DNA of 64,000 bases. Source: an uncultured Bacteroidota bacterium. Lineage in GTDB: Bacteria; Bacteroidota; Bacteroidia; Chitinophagales; Saprospiraceae. The stretch spans positions 33,811-97,810 of the forward strand of contig CALMBD010000302.1 of the NCBI GenBank assembly GCA_937861115.1, written 5' to 3'. Under the pieces are notes generated by a model that saw nothing but the letters and a program-made list of their open reading frames with translations, was not told where the DNA came from and did no database searches. Positions 57,723 to 64,000 of the stretch are shown one piece after another (position 1 is the stretch's first letter; each line of letters begins with the position of its first letter). Made by a program: the position numbers and the translations under genes.

Positions 57723-57866
57723 CCCCTCCCTGACCTCTCTCTTGGGAGGGGGCAGACGTAGAATCCACCGCATTGACGCTGCTTTAATTACGATTGAAAC
57801 CAGAAGCAATGTACCCCTCCCCTCGGGGAGAGGAGCCTGTCCCGCACTTTAGTCGGGAGGTCGTGG
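57723..57866. repeat. Cluster of CCCCTCCC/GGGAGGGG hairpin units
   Basis: CCCCTCCC at 57723-57730 pairs with GGGAGGGG at 57744-57751; CTCCCC at 57817-57822 pairs with GGGGAG at 57825-57830; a CCCG/CGGG pair follows at 57841-57857. Such C/G-rich units occur as dispersed intergenic repeats in many Bacteroidota genomes. There is no gene in this stretch. Confidence 0.6.
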
Positions 57867-57875
57867 GTGGTTGAA

Positions 57876-57912
57876 CGCAACCCGCAACCCATAACCCATA
57901 ACCCGCAAACCC
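57876..57912 (-). repeat. Degenerate AACCCNN short tandem repeats
   Basis: AACGCAACCCGCAACCCATA and onward: about five units of AACCC spaced 7-8 bases apart, the reverse complement of the style seen at 57609-57648. They end exactly at the stop of the minus-strand gene at 57913. Confidence 0.7.
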
Positions 57913-58806
57913 TTACTCCACCACCACCGCCAGTTTCCCGTCTCCACTCGCCGCCAGGCGGGTGATGTTATTGATACCATAAGCCGACAGATCGGCTACC
58001 TGTTTCCAGTCGAGGTTGATGCCGGGTTTGAACTGGTAGAGGGTGGCTCCGCGCCCCGAGAGGTAGGTGCCATCGGGTAAAACGGCGAAATCTTCACTGT
58101 CGGCGGGCATTTTGACGATGATCTCAAAAGTCTGCTTTTGCGGGTCGTAGGTCTTCAGATACCAGGTTTGTTCGGTCGCTTTTTGTACATAAGCCAGTTT
58201 CCCGTCGGGTAGCCGCTGGAGGCAGCGGCCGATATTGGCCGATACGCGGCGCAGTTTCTGCGCTTTGGCACCGGCAGTATACAGGACGTGCTGGCCGCCG
58301 TTTTCTCCAACAATAAAAAAGGCTACGAGCGTATCGCTCAGCCAGCAGTGGTATCCTACACCCTGGATGCCTGGGAATTCCGGTCGGCCGTTATCGGAGC
58401 GGTCGACCGGAAAGGACCAGAGCCGCTGGCTTCCGTTTTCTTCCACCCGTACGACAGAGAAACGCCGCCCGCCGGGCATGAGCGTCGGTGAATATTCGGC
58501 AGTGGCCGGTGTGGCAGTCACCGCTGTTCGTGTCTTCAGCGAAAGGTCCAAAGCGCAAATTTCTGTTTGGGTCGTATCATCAGGCGTTTGGAGGGTGAGG
58601 TATAACTCGTTGTTGGAGAAGAAGGAGGGCTGATTATTATAGCCTTTTGGGTTAAAGGCCGTGAGAAAACGCGGGGCGCCCGGTTGCCAGGTATTGTCGG
58701 CGCTTTTGCCCAGGGAAAAAAGCAAAATGTCATAGTGGGCAAGGCGCTGGGCCTTTGCGGCTTCGTTGAACGCAAACAGGAATAGCAGAAGAAGGACGAT
58801 GCGCAT
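57913..58806 (-). CDS. Secreted PD40/TolB-propeller-like protein
   Basis: 297 residues with signal peptide MRIVLLLLFLFAFNEAAKAQ. The rest shows repeated WD40-like/PD40 blades (PKGYNNQPSFFSNNELYLTLQTPD, ATAEYSPTLMPGGRRFSVVRVEENGSQRLWSFPVD, LPDGTYLSGRGATLYQF, ITRLAASGDGKLAVVVE). It is likely a periplasmic beta-propeller. No OmpA or sorting domain is present. Start chosen at 58806 so that the signal peptide is N-terminal. Confidence 0.75.
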   Translation of the reverse strand: MRIVLLLLFLFAFNEAAKAQRLAHYDILLFSLGKSADNTWQPGAPRFLTAFNPKGYNNQPSFFSNNELYLTLQTPDDTTQTEICALDLSLKTRTAVTATPATAEYSPTLMPGGRRFSVVRVEENGSQRLWSFPVDRSDNGRPEFPGIQGVGYHCWLSDTLVAFFIVGENGGQHVLYTAGAKAQKLRRVSANIGRCLQRLPDGKLAYVQKATEQTWYLKTYDPQKQTFEIIVKMPADSEDFAVLPDGTYLSGRGATLYQFKPGINLDWKQVADLSAYGINNITRLAASGDGKLAVVVE

Positions 58807-59134
58807 GGTTTTGTTCTTTTTGTGCGGCAAAGCTAAGTGAAACGGTGGCAGAGATCGTCTCACGTGTTGTTTTTTGACAAGATTAACGGGTTTTGGGTGT
58901 TTACATGCTGATTGTCAGTGGGGAATTGCGACACTTCGTTAAAGTTATGTGAGCGGGTTTCGCTCCACGAACCGTTCAATTCTTTCCCTGCGCTCCAAAA
59001 CGACCTTTTTTCGTTAAAAAATGCCCTAAAACCATAACTTTTTTTAACCCAACCAAAACATTCCTGCCCGTAACACTGCCCGGCGGGGAATCGTCTGGCC
59101 TGTATCTTTCACATCACCAAACCGACTTTCCTCC
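58807..59134. other. 328-base intergenic region between divergent genes
   Basis: It separates the minus-strand propeller gene from the plus-strand Crp/Fnr gene. TATCTTTC at 59102-59109 is a one-mismatch -7 element 26 bases before the GTG of the regulator gene. I see no RNA gene or coding frame of note. Confidence 0.4.
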
Positions 59135-59782
59135 GTGGCCAGACAACACTTTCTACCGTTTCCCCGGGAGACCGAAACCGGCGATCTTCGCGCCGAAGCC
59201 CTGTCCGATCTGCACCATCAACTCAAGGACATGTATCCGCTGGAAGCAGCGGACTGGGATTTATTCCAAAACTGCGTCCGCTGGGAAACCAGCGCCAAAG
59301 GCGATCTGCTCCTGCAGCCGGGCCAGATAAGCGACTGCATCCGGTTCCTGCACCGGGGCGCCGTCATCTATTACGACAGCGTGGATGAAGAACAGCAACT
59401 GGAGCAGGTGGGCTGGATCGCCCAACCCGGCGAGATGGTGCTGGAGATTATCAGTTTTTTCCAGCGTTGTCCGACGGAAGTTTACCTGAAATGCACGACA
59501 GATTGCGCGTTTCTCACCCTGTCGTATACCGACCTGCAGACGTTGTACTTTGCCAGCCCCGCATGGAATACCATCGGTCGGCGCATGACCGAGGAATATA
59601 TGCTGCTGATGGCCGAGCGCACGCGGTTTCATCGGTTAAACTCTGCGCAGGAGAAATACCGCTACTTCTCCGAGCGTTTTCCCCAGGCACTGCAACTCGT
59701 ACCCCAGCGCCATATCGCCGCGTTTTTGGGCATCCGTCCCGAAACGCTGAGCCGCCTGCGCAGCAGGAAAATCATTTCTTGA
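59135..59782 (+). CDS. Crp/Fnr family transcriptional regulator
   Basis: 215 residues from a GTG start. The N-terminal cyclic-nucleotide-binding-like domain (about 30-130) includes KGDLLLQPGQISDCIRFLHRGAVIYYD and GEMVLEIISFFQRCPTEVYLKCTTDCAFLTLSYTDLQTLY. The C-terminal helix-turn-helix is shortened, RYFSERFPQALQLVPQRHIAAFLGIRPETLSRLRSRK, as in the many Bacteroidota regulators of this family. No Fe-S cysteines of Fnr are present. Ligand unknown. Confidence 0.88.
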   Translation: MARQHFLPFPRETETGDLRAEALSDLHHQLKDMYPLEAADWDLFQNCVRWETSAKGDLLLQPGQISDCIRFLHRGAVIYYDSVDEEQQLEQVGWIAQPGEMVLEIISFFQRCPTEVYLKCTTDCAFLTLSYTDLQTLYFASPAWNTIGRRMTEEYMLLMAERTRFHRLNSAQEKYRYFSERFPQALQLVPQRHIAAFLGIRPETLSRLRSRKIIS

Positions 59783-59792
59783 TCCAGGTCAA

Positions 59793-59823
59793 TTGTCCCT
59801 TCCCCTGAACCCTGTGACCTTTG
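59793..59823 (+). promoter_or_regulatory. Candidate promoter for the lipoprotein gene
   Basis: TTG at 59793-59795, a 20-base spacer and GACCTTTG at 59816-59823, one mismatch from TAnnTTTG. It lies 50 bases before the ATG at 59873. Confidence 0.4.
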
Positions 59824-59872
59824 CAGTACTTCAAATCGATTCATCTTTTTTAACACAACTCATTATCCAACT

Positions 59873-60691
59873 ATGCAAAAGCAAGTTTTTTCCGCCCTGC
59901 TGCTCACGGCCGGCTTCATCCTGACAACCGTTACGGCCTGTAAAAAAGACAACGACAACACCGTCACCGACCCTAACGTCGAACTGGCAGCACAGGCCCT
60001 GCGTGGCCAGCAACTCGTTACCTCTTCGTTCGGCATTGCCCTGCGCGGCGCCGATGAGGCCGACGGCTTTGCCAGTCAGGGCGCTGACGACCGCTGCGGT
60101 ACGCTCACCATCACCCCGCTCGATCCCAATGCATTTCCGAAAGTGGTAACGGTCGATTTCGGCACGGGCTGCACAGACAACGACGGCAAGTTCAAATCCG
60201 GCAAGGTTATCCTGAGTTTTGGCAAAATATGGGAACCCGGCTCGGAAGTGTCGGTGGAATACGACAACTATACGGAAGACGGCGCGCAATTGTCCGGCAA
60301 GATCGTTCTGCAAAACCAGAGCACCCAGAGTGCGGGTGTATTCACCATCCTGGCCCAGAATATCCAGGCGGCTGACGCCAACGGCTACACCCTGGGGTAC
60401 AACGCCACTGAAACGTTTACCCAAACAGCAGGTTTTGCCACCTGGTGGGATCATAATGACGATGTGTACGACATCTCCGGCAGCGCCAATGCCGTGCTGA
60501 CCAACGGCGAAACGGTAGACTGGACCATCCAGACGCCCCTGGTAAAAGCAGCCAACTGCTTCTGGGTGAGCGCCGGTACGGGCCTGCTCAATATCAACGG
60601 TCTGGCTGTGGGTGTTGACTATGGCGATGGTACCTGCGACAACAAGGCTACGCTGACCATTAACGGGCAGACGTATGTGGTGACGCTGTAA
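59873..60691 (+). CDS. Hypothetical lipoprotein
   Basis: 272 residues with signal sequence MQKQVFSALLLTAGFILTTVTAC and lipobox TVTAC (Cys23), followed by an acidic KKDNDN linker. The rest is beta-rich: CGTLTITPLDPNAFPKVVTVDFGTGCTDNDGKFKSGKVILSFG, then YDNYTEDGAQLSGKIVLQNQ. Two later Cys (NCFWVS and GDGTCDNKATLTINGQTYVVTL) may form a disulfide. The pattern fits an unnamed Bacteroidota lipoprotein family; function unknown. Asp after Lys at +2/+3 does not settle inner or outer membrane placement. Confidence 0.8.
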   Translation: MQKQVFSALLLTAGFILTTVTACKKDNDNTVTDPNVELAAQALRGQQLVTSSFGIALRGADEADGFASQGADDRCGTLTITPLDPNAFPKVVTVDFGTGCTDNDGKFKSGKVILSFGKIWEPGSEVSVEYDNYTEDGAQLSGKIVLQNQSTQSAGVFTILAQNIQAADANGYTLGYNATETFTQTAGFATWWDHNDDVYDISGSANAVLTNGETVDWTIQTPLVKAANCFWVSAGTGLLNINGLAVGVDYGDGTCDNKATLTINGQTYVVTL

Positions 60692-60714
60692 AAGCGGTTT
60701 GGATATCTATTGGG

Positions 60715-60745
60715 CGAGCGGTTCACTTTGCGTGAGCCGCTCGCT
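60715..60745 (+). terminator. Terminator after the lipoprotein gene
   Basis: GCGAGCGGTTCAC at 60715-60727 pairs with GTGAGCCGCTCGC at 60733-60745 (one G-U pair), followed by TTCTTTAG. It lies before the convergent ABC ATPase gene. Confidence 0.75.
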
Positions 60746-60768
60746 TCTTTAGTGGTGATACATGGGAA

Positions 60769-61386
60769 TTATTTATAATCCATAATACTCAAGTGGAGCG
60801 GGCAAAACGCTGCATCATGCGGATCGTTGGAAGCGATCACGACGAGGCGATCGGCTGCGTACTCGGCAATGAGATTTTTATACCATTCCACGCCCTGGAC
60901 ATCGAGGTTGGTTGCCGGCTCGTCGAGCAGCAGCACGGGGGTGTCGGAGCAAATGGCGAGCGCGAGTTTTACCCGCTGTTTCATACCCGAAGAAAAAAAG
61001 CGGATCTCTTTGGCGCGGGCGCGGGGCAAGGCAAGCAGTTCGTACAGGCGTGCTGGCGTAAACCCGGGCAGGAGGGGCTTGAGACCGGCGTGAAACTTCA
61101 GCGCCTCTTCGAGGGTGAACTCTTCGATCAGTTCGATATAGGGCGCCGCATAACTGATATGACGGTACACAGCGTAGGGTTCGACCTTTTTTCCTTCAAA
61201 CTGGAACTGCACCTGCCCTTTGGAAAGGGACAGGTGGCCGGATAGCACTTTCAGGAGGGTCGATTTGCCGGAGCCGTTGGGGCCGAGAACAGCGCAGCGT
61301 TCGCCGGAATGGAAACGGTGGTCGAGCCCCCGGAATATCCAGTCGAAGCGAAAGCGTTTACCCGCGTTTTCAAGGCTTATGGTCAT
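60769..61386 (-). CDS. ABC transporter ATP-binding protein
   Basis: 205 residues, a single nucleotide-binding domain: Walker A GPNGSGKST (35-43), signature SSGMKQRVKLALAI, Walker B PVLLLDEPATNLD, and His-loop-like Asn-Asp in IASNDPHDAAFC, where the switch His is replaced (SND in place of STH). There is no permease gene nearby. It begins 6 bases after the lpxA stop and ends the lpxC/fabZ-lpxA operon; the same gene order is familiar in Bacteroidota, but its partner is unknown. Confidence 0.88.
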   Translation of the reverse strand: MTISLENAGKRFRFDWIFRGLDHRFHSGERCAVLGPNGSGKSTLLKVLSGHLSLSKGQVQFQFEGKKVEPYAVYRHISYAAPYIELIEEFTLEEALKFHAGLKPLLPGFTPARLYELLALPRARAKEIRFFSSGMKQRVKLALAICSDTPVLLLDEPATNLDVQGVEWYKNLIAEYAADRLVVIASNDPHDAAFCPLHLSIMDYK

Positions 61387-61392
61387 TGGCGT

Positions 61393-62220
61393 CTAGTCCA
61401 GTACAGGCTCGGCTATTTTACCGGTGCCGTTCATGGCCCGGAAACCTTTCATCAGGCCGCGTTTGGCATCGCGCACAAAGGTTACGATCTGGGTGCGGTA
61501 AGGTGAAGGCTCGATTTCTTCCTCAATGATAGCCAGCGCCTTGCGCGTACTGAAGCCGTGCACAAACAAGACACGGTAGATGTCTTCGATATGGTGCATG
61601 TCGCTGTTGCTGAACCCGCGGCGGCGCAGTCCGATGGTATTGATACCGGCGTACGAAAGGGGTTCACGGGCGGCGGTGACATAGGGCGGTACGTCTTTGC
61701 GTACGAGCGAGCCGCCTCCGATCATCACCTGTTCGCCGATGCGAACAAACTGGTGAACGGCGACCATGCCGCCGAGCGTCGCCCATTTCCCGATCTCGAT
61801 ATGGCCCGCCAGGGTGACGTTGTTGGCCAGGATCGAATTGTCGCCGATGATACAATCGTGGGCGATGTGGACATAAGCCATGAGCAGGCAGTTCTCGCCA
61901 ATGACAGTACGGCCGCCGAAGGCGAGGTTGCCGCGGTTGAGCGTGCAACATTCGCGAACGACCGAGCCGTTGCCGAGTTCGAGCGTGGTGGCTTCGTCGA
62001 GTATGTTTTTTGTTTGCGGGGAGGCGCTGATAGACGACCCCGGAAAAAGATGGCAATTTTCGCCGATCCGGGCGCCATTGTAGATATGGACGCCAGAGTC
62101 GATCCGGGAGTTATCGCCAATGACAACATCTTGTTCAATAACGGTAAAAGGGCCGATACTGACGTTTTTGCCGATCTTTGCGTCGGAGTGGATGACCCGC
62201 AAGCCGTTTGAGTAGCTCAT
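61393..62220 (-). CDS. lpxA: UDP-N-acetylglucosamine acyltransferase
   Basis: First step of lipid A synthesis: transfers 3-hydroxyacyl from ACP to UDP-GlcNAc. 275 residues of left-handed beta-helix hexapeptide repeats (IGKNVSIGPFTVIEQDVVIGDNSRIDSGVHIYNGARIGEN), catalytic His121 in MAYVHIAHDCIIGD, GGMVAVHQFVRIGE, and the helical C-terminal domain with GLRRRGFSNSDMHHIEDIYRVLFV. The usual PQD near residue 69 reads PQTKNIL, a small departure. Lies 54 bases after lpxC/fabZ. Confidence 0.95.
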   Translation of the reverse strand: MSYSNGLRVIHSDAKIGKNVSIGPFTVIEQDVVIGDNSRIDSGVHIYNGARIGENCHLFPGSSISASPQTKNILDEATTLELGNGSVVRECCTLNRGNLAFGGRTVIGENCLLMAYVHIAHDCIIGDNSILANNVTLAGHIEIGKWATLGGMVAVHQFVRIGEQVMIGGGSLVRKDVPPYVTAAREPLSYAGINTIGLRRRGFSNSDMHHIEDIYRVLFVHGFSTRKALAIIEEEIEPSPYRTQIVTFVRDAKRGLMKGFRAMNGTGKIAEPVLD

Positions 62221-62274
62221 CGAATTAAAATGGTTGAAGCACAGGGCATTGCGCCCTCACGGTTTGTGTTTGTC

Positions 62275-63690
62275 TCAACTCCCATTGTCAACAGCAATTT
62301 CTTTCGTTCTGCGCACGATCTGGGCTGTTAGTTCGCCTTCCGAGACGAGTTTGCTGCCCACATATGCCGTGCCCTGCATGTGAACGATGCCGCGGCGGAT
62401 GGGTTCGAGAAGTTCCATTTTCAGGATTAAAGTGTCGCCGGGGACGACTTTGGCTTTGAACTTGGTGTTGTCAATTTTCAGGAAATAGGTATCCCAGTTT
62501 CCAGGGTCGCTTACGGAGTGCAGCGCGAGGATACCTCCGGTTTGCGCCATTGCCTCGATTTGCAGTACCCCGGGAAATACGGGGTTGTCGGGAAAATGGC
62601 CCTGGAAAAAAGCTTCATTCATCGTAACGTTCTTCACCCCGACAACGTGATGGTCGCTCAGTTCTATTACTTTATCGACCAGCAGGAAAGGGTAGCGGTG
62701 CGGTAGCATCTTGGCGATCTGCATCACATCGCAAACGGGTTCTTTATCGGGGTCGTATTTGGGTATTCCGAGTAAACGTCTTTTTTCGGTCAGGTGTTTC
62801 TTCAGTAGCCTGGCAAATTCGACGTTTGCCGTGTGGCCGGGCTTAGTGGCGACTATTTTACCGCGAATGGGTTTCCCGATAAGCGCCAGGTCGCCGATCA
62901 CGTCGAGCAGCTTGTGCCGCGCCGGTTCGTTCTGGAAACGCAGTTTGACGGTATTCAATACGCCTTCCGAGTCGACCTTGACGCTCTGCTTGCCCAGTTT
63001 TTTGGCCAGGGCATCCAGCTCGGTCTGATCCATTTTCCGGTCGGCGATCACGATAGCGTTGTCGAGGTCGCCGCCTTTGATCAGTCCGATTTCGAGCAAC
63101 TTCTCCAACTCATGCAAAAACACGAAAGTGCGACAGGACGCGATCTCTTCCACATATTCTTCCATACGGTGAAGCGCCGCGAATTGTTGCCCCAGTACCT
63201 TCGAATTAAAATCGATCATGACGGTTGCCTCAAACTCGTCGGAAGGCAGAGCCAGCAGTTCGGTGCCGGTTATTTCGTCCTTGTATGATATCGGTTCCGT
63301 GATCTCGAAGTATTCGCGTTCGGCATCCAGTTCCTCCCGCCCGGATTTTTTCAGCGCCTCAACAAAGGGCATTGAGGTGCCGTCCATGATGGGCATTTCG
63401 GGACCGTTGATCTCCATCAACACGTTGTCGATGCCCAGGCCGGTCAATGCCGAAAGGACATGTTCGACCGTCGACACCTGCGCTTCGCCGCTGCGGAGCG
63501 TGGTACCTCGGTTGGTCGACACCACGAGCTTGACGTCGGCATTGACTACCGGCTGATCAGGCAAATCCACGCGTTGAAAGCGGTAGCCGTGGTTGGCCGG
63601 CGCCGGTTTGAAGGTCAGCGTTACTTTTTTTCCCGTATGCAGCCCTACGCCTTTTACGGATACGGGAGACTTAATAGAGGATTGTTTCAT
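62275..63690 (-). CDS. lpxC/fabZ: Bifunctional LpxC-FabZ: UDP-3-O-acyl-GlcNAc deacetylase / 3-hydroxyacyl-ACP dehydratase
   Basis: 471-residue fusion typical of Bacteroidota. LpxC part (1-300): VKGVGLHTGKKVTL, zinc ligands His77 (STVEHVLSAL), His259 and Asp263 (ARHKLLDVIGDLALIG), and catalytic-region His286 (KPGHTANVEFARLL). FabZ part (about 320-465): MLPHRYPFLLVDKV, catalytic His365 (FFQGHFPDNPVFPG) and Glu379 (LQIEAMAQTGGIL). It commits lipid A synthesis and supplies unsaturated acyl-ACP intermediates. A minus-strand TACCTTTG lies 24 bases upstream of the start. lpxA and an ABC ATPase follow. Confidence 0.96.
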   Translation of the reverse strand: MKQSSIKSPVSVKGVGLHTGKKVTLTFKPAPANHGYRFQRVDLPDQPVVNADVKLVVSTNRGTTLRSGEAQVSTVEHVLSALTGLGIDNVLMEINGPEMPIMDGTSMPFVEALKKSGREELDAEREYFEITEPISYKDEITGTELLALPSDEFEATVMIDFNSKVLGQQFAALHRMEEYVEEIASCRTFVFLHELEKLLEIGLIKGGDLDNAIVIADRKMDQTELDALAKKLGKQSVKVDSEGVLNTVKLRFQNEPARHKLLDVIGDLALIGKPIRGKIVATKPGHTANVEFARLLKKHLTEKRRLLGIPKYDPDKEPVCDVMQIAKMLPHRYPFLLVDKVIELSDHHVVGVKNVTMNEAFFQGHFPDNPVFPGVLQIEAMAQTGGILALHSVSDPGNWDTYFLKIDNTKFKAKVVPGDTLILKMELLEPIRRGIVHMQGTAYVGSKLVSEGELTAQIVRRTKEIAVDNGS

Positions 63691-63713
63691 AAATCCGGGT
63701 GAATTTCAGTGTA

Positions 63714-63721
63714 CAAAGGTA
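63714..63721 (-). promoter_or_regulatory. TAnnTTTG -7 element upstream of lpxC/fabZ
   Basis: The minus strand reads TACCTTTG, giving an expected leader of under 20 bases before the ATG at 63690. No well-spaced -33 TTG is visible. Confidence 0.5.
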
Positions 63722-64000
63722 CATATCAGCACCGGATTGCGATACATTACCGACCAATTATCAGGGCATTAACATCGTATTCGATGCGTAAATGCCGTTT
63801 TTGTGCAAAATATTATTCGGATAAGGCTAAAAAAAGAACGGCGAATCAGAATTTAGTGACGAATCAGACGGGGCGATCAGGCCGGCCCGGTAAAAACGGG
63901 ACCATAGTTCGTACACAGAAACGGCCATTTTCCGAAACTTACCGTTTTAAACCAAGGTTGGTGGGCAGCCCGTCCAGGCTTGTCAGGTTCTTTTCCCGGA
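63722..64000. other. Non-coding right edge of the window
   Basis: No gene can be supported here. On the minus strand one frame enters from the right edge and stops at 63939-63941 (last residues LTSLDGLPTNLGLKR); lpxD is often found upstream of lpxC in this phylum, but these residues are too few to identify. Confidence 0.35.

Noticed and set aside
63939-64000. Possible C-terminus of a minus-strand gene (perhaps lpxD)
   Set aside because: Only about 20 residues are in the window, and they match nothing I can identify.

Overview
The window reads as a chromosomal segment of a Bacteroidota bacterium, most likely from the Saprospiria or a related environmental lineage; I infer this class and cannot prove it. 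The evidence for the phylum is direct: type IX secretion system (T9SS) parts (a PorG-like barrel and PorQ), several secreted proteins with T9SS C-terminal sorting domains, the fused LpxC-FabZ enzyme, an RprX/RprY-type two-component pair, and promoters of the Bacteroidota form TTTG/TTG, about 20 nt, TAnnTTTG. Coding density is high and G+C is above 50% by eye, except in an AT-rich island at about 16.6-18.3 kb.

Layout. 0-5.4 kb: end of an MFS transporter, a small barrel protein, a membrane glycosyltransferase-like protein with TPRs, PorG and a DUF937 protein. 5.6-8.7 kb: HD phosphohydrolase, then proB-proA for proline synthesis. 8.7-11.9 kb: HMG-CoA reductase, type 2 IPP isomerase and an NADP-binding oxidoreductase, all on the minus strand (mevalonate route). 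12.1-14.6 kb: a membrane pyrophosphatase with a glutamine-rich tail. 15-18.8 kb: a T9SS-exported FN3 protein and a gene split by a complete IS982-family insertion with intact ends and target duplication. 19-21.1 kb: an SRPBCC/GyrI protein and ddl.

21.2-32.2 kb is the most distinctive stretch. It holds a DUF1800/DUF1501 pair, two paralogous T9SS-exported L-domain (leucine-rich-like) surface proteins flanking a di-heme peroxidase lipoprotein, a membrane-anchored single-heme protein with leucine-rich repeats and a discoidin-like end, and a divergent di-heme cytochrome c lipoprotein. Both L-domain genes have a TAnnTTTG promoter and a long leader with a strong hairpin.

32.3-49 kb: a SnoaL-like protein, a possible 160-bp miniature element, an M14 peptidase, an RprX-like kinase, XerD, EVE and small membrane proteins, an ion channel, a GH130 lipoprotein next to a FucP-like sugar transporter, kynurenine monooxygenase overlapping a PhyH dioxygenase, an RprY-like regulator and a polytopic membrane protein. 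49-54 kb: a secreted triple-PDZ protein whose promoter carries a perfect 26-bp palindromic operator, a WGR-like protein, a MORN-type lipoprotein and PorQ. 54.2-57.6 kb: rpsL-rpsG-fusA. 57.9-64 kb: a PD40-like protein, a Crp/Fnr regulator, a lipoprotein, and the lipid A operon lpxC/fabZ-lpxA-ABC ATPase. No tRNA, rRNA or CRISPR array was seen.
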